NCBI GenBank assembly: GCA_001556025.1
Contig: LSIB01000102.1
Span: forward strand, 1-34,107
Reading direction: 5' to 3'
Length of the DNA: 34,107 bases
Source of the DNA: Rhizobiales bacterium CCH3-A5
GTDB lineage: Bacteria > Pseudomonadota > Alphaproteobacteria > Rhizobiales > Beijerinckiaceae
Below, piece by piece: positions 32,453 to 34,107 of this stretch; positions within the stretch are counted from its first letter, which is position 1; each line of letters opens with the position of its first letter. The notes below the pieces were generated by a model. The model searched no databases. It was not told where the DNA came from and was given only the letters and a program-made list of their open reading frames with translations. Both the position numbers and the translations under genes were made by a program.

Positions 32453-33799
32453 ATGAACGCCCACAACTTCGACCGCACCCTCTTCGAAAGCGCGGCGGCC
32501 ATCGCGAAACCGCCCGTGAAGAGCTTCTCGCTGCGCGGTCACGTCGTCTTCGGCGCGATGCTCGCGCTCGGCCTCGTCATGGGCTGCGGCGGATGGGCCG
32601 CGACCGCAAAACTCGCCGGAGCCGTGATCACGCAAGGATCGGTCAAGGTCGACCAGAACCTCAAGGAGGTGCAGCACCGCGACGGCGGGACGGTTCAGGC
32701 GATCAATGTCCGCCAGGGCGAGGTCGTCGACGAGGGACAGGTCCTGTTCCAGCTCGACGATGTCCAGATCAAGACCGAACTCTCGATCATCCGTCAGCAG
32801 TTGGCCGAGTTCCTCGGCCGCAGGGCCCGCCTCGTCGCCGAGCGGGACGGCCGCGACACGATGCTGGATCCGCCGGGCCTCGGCGATCTGAGCGATGAGG
32901 CCGACAAGATCATGGCGGGCGAGCGCCGGCTGTTCGACGGCAACCGCCAGAACCGCACCAGCCGCCGGGAGCTGCTCGAAATCACCATCGTCCAATCGGG
33001 CGAGGAGGTCAAAGGCCTCGAATCCCGTTTCGCGGCCAAGAAGGAAGAACTGCGGCTCGTCGAGAGCGAGCGCGAAAAATACCTGAGCCTGTTCCAGAAG
33101 GGCTTCGTCGACGGCGTCAAAGTCTTCAACATCAACCGCGAATGGGCGCGGTTGCTGGGCGAGCGCGGCGAGATCGAGACGATGATCGCCCGCGCCAGGC
33201 TCAGGGTGAACGAGGCCCGCCTGCAGATCATCGCGATCGACGAGACGGCACGCACCGAGGCCCAGCGCGAGCTCACCACCGTCGAGGCCAAGGTCGCCGA
33301 ACTCTCCGACCGGCGCTTCGCCTCCGAGGACCGGCTGGCGCGCTCCGTCATCCGCTCGCCCGTCGCCGGAACCGTCAACGAACTCAGCGTCTTCACCGTC
33401 GGGGGCGTGATCACGCCCGCGGCGCGTCTGGCCACGATCGTGCCGCGCACCGCAAACCTGCTGGTCGAGGTCAAGGTGGCCCCGGCCGATATCGACCAGG
33501 TCCGCGAGGGCCAGGCGGCGCGGCTGCGCTTTGCCGCCTTCGCGCGCAACACCACCCCCGAGATCCCCGGCCGCGTCCGCCACGTCTCCCCGGCGACGAG
33601 CAAGGACCCCCAGACCGGCGCGCCGTTCTACATGGCCGAGGTCGAGATCACGCGCGAGGAGGCCTCTGCCCTGGAGGGCAAGACGCTGGTGCCCGGAATG
33701 CCCGTCGAGGTCCTCATCACCACCGAGGACAGGACAGCGCTCTCCTACCTCATCAAGCCCGTCCTCGACCACGCCAACAAGGTCTTCCGCGAAAGGTGA
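32453..33799 (+). CDS. HlyD-family type I secretion periplasmic adaptor
   Basis: A 448-residue membrane-fusion protein. One N-terminal membrane helix (about residues 31-50, VVFGAMLALGLVMGCGGWAA) is followed by the first lipoyl half (KEVQHRDGGTVQAINVRQGEVVDEGQVLFQLDD). A long charged coiled-coil hairpin follows, about 115-290. The second lipoyl half is RSPVAGTVNELSVFTVGGVITPA, and a beta-barrel with VPGMPVEVLI follows. It bridges the inner-membrane exporter and the TolC-type channel. It begins 20 bases after the anchored RTX gene, in the same operon. Length and domain order are normal for PrtE/HlyD adaptors. Confidence 0.94.
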   Translation: MNAHNFDRTLFESAAAIAKPPVKSFSLRGHVVFGAMLALGLVMGCGGWAATAKLAGAVITQGSVKVDQNLKEVQHRDGGTVQAINVRQGEVVDEGQVLFQLDDVQIKTELSIIRQQLAEFLGRRARLVAERDGRDTMLDPPGLGDLSDEADKIMAGERRLFDGNRQNRTSRRELLEITIVQSGEEVKGLESRFAAKKEELRLVESEREKYLSLFQKGFVDGVKVFNINREWARLLGERGEIETMIARARLRVNEARLQIIAIDETARTEAQRELTTVEAKVAELSDRRFASEDRLARSVIRSPVAGTVNELSVFTVGGVITPAARLATIVPRTANLLVEVKVAPADIDQVREGQAARLRFAAFARNTTPEIPGRVRHVSPATSKDPQTGAPFYMAEVEITREEASALEGKTLVPGMPVEVLITTEDRTALSYLIKPVLDHANKVFRER

Positions 33800-33823
33800 G
33801 GCGAACCGCCATCATCGACTGCC

Positions 33824-33846
33824 CCGGCAGCCGGATGCGCTGCCGG
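33824..33846 (+). terminator. Hairpin after the HlyD-type gene
   Basis: CCGGCAGC and GCTGCCGG form a perfect 8-base stem with a 7-base loop, 24 bases after the adaptor stop and ahead of a separate promoter. It probably ends the secretion operon transcript. No T-run follows. Confidence 0.5.
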
Positions 33847-33881
33847 AGGTGACGGCGCGTGAGCCGCATCGACGAGAGGTG

Positions 33882-33911
33882 TTAAGACGCCGTTAACCAT
33901 GATCCAATAAT
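33882..33911 (+). promoter_or_regulatory. Predicted CtrA-overlapped promoter of the tolC-like gene
   Basis: TTAA-GACGCCG-TTAAC (33882-33897) fits the CtrA consensus. Its first half, TTAAGA, can serve as a -35 box with an 18-base gap to AATAAT at 33906-33911 (5 of 6 to the -10 consensus). CtrA boxes over the -35 are usual in CtrA-activated promoters. Transcription would start near 33918, about 47 bases before the gene. Confidence 0.55.
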
Positions 33912-33964
33912 TCATCGAGCGCGGACCGGAGACGTCCAGGCGTTCTCGAAGGTAGGGACAGCCA

Positions 33965-34107
33965 TTGAAGCGTGCGCTTGAGCACAGAACGGCAGCAGCG
34001 CCGCTGCTCGGCCTTCTGGTCGCGGTCTCGCTCGGATGGCCCGGCCAGTCCGCCGCCCAGACGATGGAGGCTGCACTCGGGCGCGCCTATGCCGGCAACC
34101 CGACGCT
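33965..34107 (+). CDS. TolC-family outer-membrane channel, N-terminal part (runs off the window)
   Basis: The first 47 codons of a gene cut by the window edge. A signal peptide is visible (basic KRALEHR, hydrophobic PLLGLLVAVSLG, then QSAAQ). After likely cleavage near Ala-Ala, the mature start TMEAALGRAYAGNPTL is the classic TolC-family N-terminus. The best start is TTG 33965, preceded by AAGGTAGGG at 33949-33957; no in-frame ATG lies nearby. It completes the type I secretion set of exporter, adaptor and outer-membrane channel, but has its own predicted CtrA-type promoter. Confidence 0.85.
   Translation, partial: MKRALEHRTAAAPLLGLLVAVSLGWPGQSAAQTMEAALGRAYAGNPT

Overview
The window is GC-rich DNA from an alphaproteobacterium, most likely of the order Hyphomicrobiales (a Bosea-, Bradyrhizobium- or Methylobacterium-like organism). 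This rests on base composition, gene content, an intergenic palindromic repeat of the kind common in that order, and two TTAA-N7-TTAAC boxes that match the binding motif of the alphaproteobacterial regulator CtrA. The species call is inference.

Left part (1-13.1 kb): acyl-CoA and aromatic-acid catabolism. An APH-fold kinase and an ACAD10/11-type acyl-CoA dehydrogenase form a pair that looks like a split version of the fused ACAD10/ACAD11 proteins and of LvaA/LvaC. A transglutaminase-like protein, an Old Yellow Enzyme, an M32 carboxypeptidase, a CaiB/BaiF CoA-transferase and a crotonase follow. On the minus strand a tight operon, galD-galB-galC-VOC dioxygenase, encodes the lower gallate (4-oxalomesaconate) pathway to pyruvate and oxaloacetate. 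Its only ring-cleavage candidate is a XylE-like type I extradiol dioxygenase, not the LigB-type GalA, and an expected active-site His appears to be Tyr. A 149-bp element with inverted ends, an MDR oxidoreductase and a CoA-transferase remnant close this part.

Middle (13.4-17.8 kb): a BLUF blue-light sensor, an NRAMP Mn(II)/Fe(II) importer (mntH) with a palindrome-covered promoter, and a NarL-type response regulator and DegS/NarX-type histidine kinase whose 3' ends overlap.

Right part (17.9-34.1 kb): a complete type I secretion locus. A 3317-residue exported protein carries two animal-type heme peroxidase domains, both with apparently intact catalytic residues, plus RTX repeats, a duplicated beta-sandwich and an extremely acidic linker. 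It is followed by the ABC exporter, an unusual RTX protein with an N-terminal membrane anchor and 42 uninterrupted nonapeptides, the HlyD-type adaptor and the start of a TolC-type outer-membrane channel. CtrA-like boxes lie before the peroxidase gene and before the tolC-like gene. The architecture resembles bacterial peroxidase/RTX proteins (peroxicins, MopA) implicated in extracellular Mn(II) oxidation, and a manganese importer lies close by. The main hypothesis is a regulated extracellular peroxidase/Mn(II) oxidation module with its own secretion machinery.
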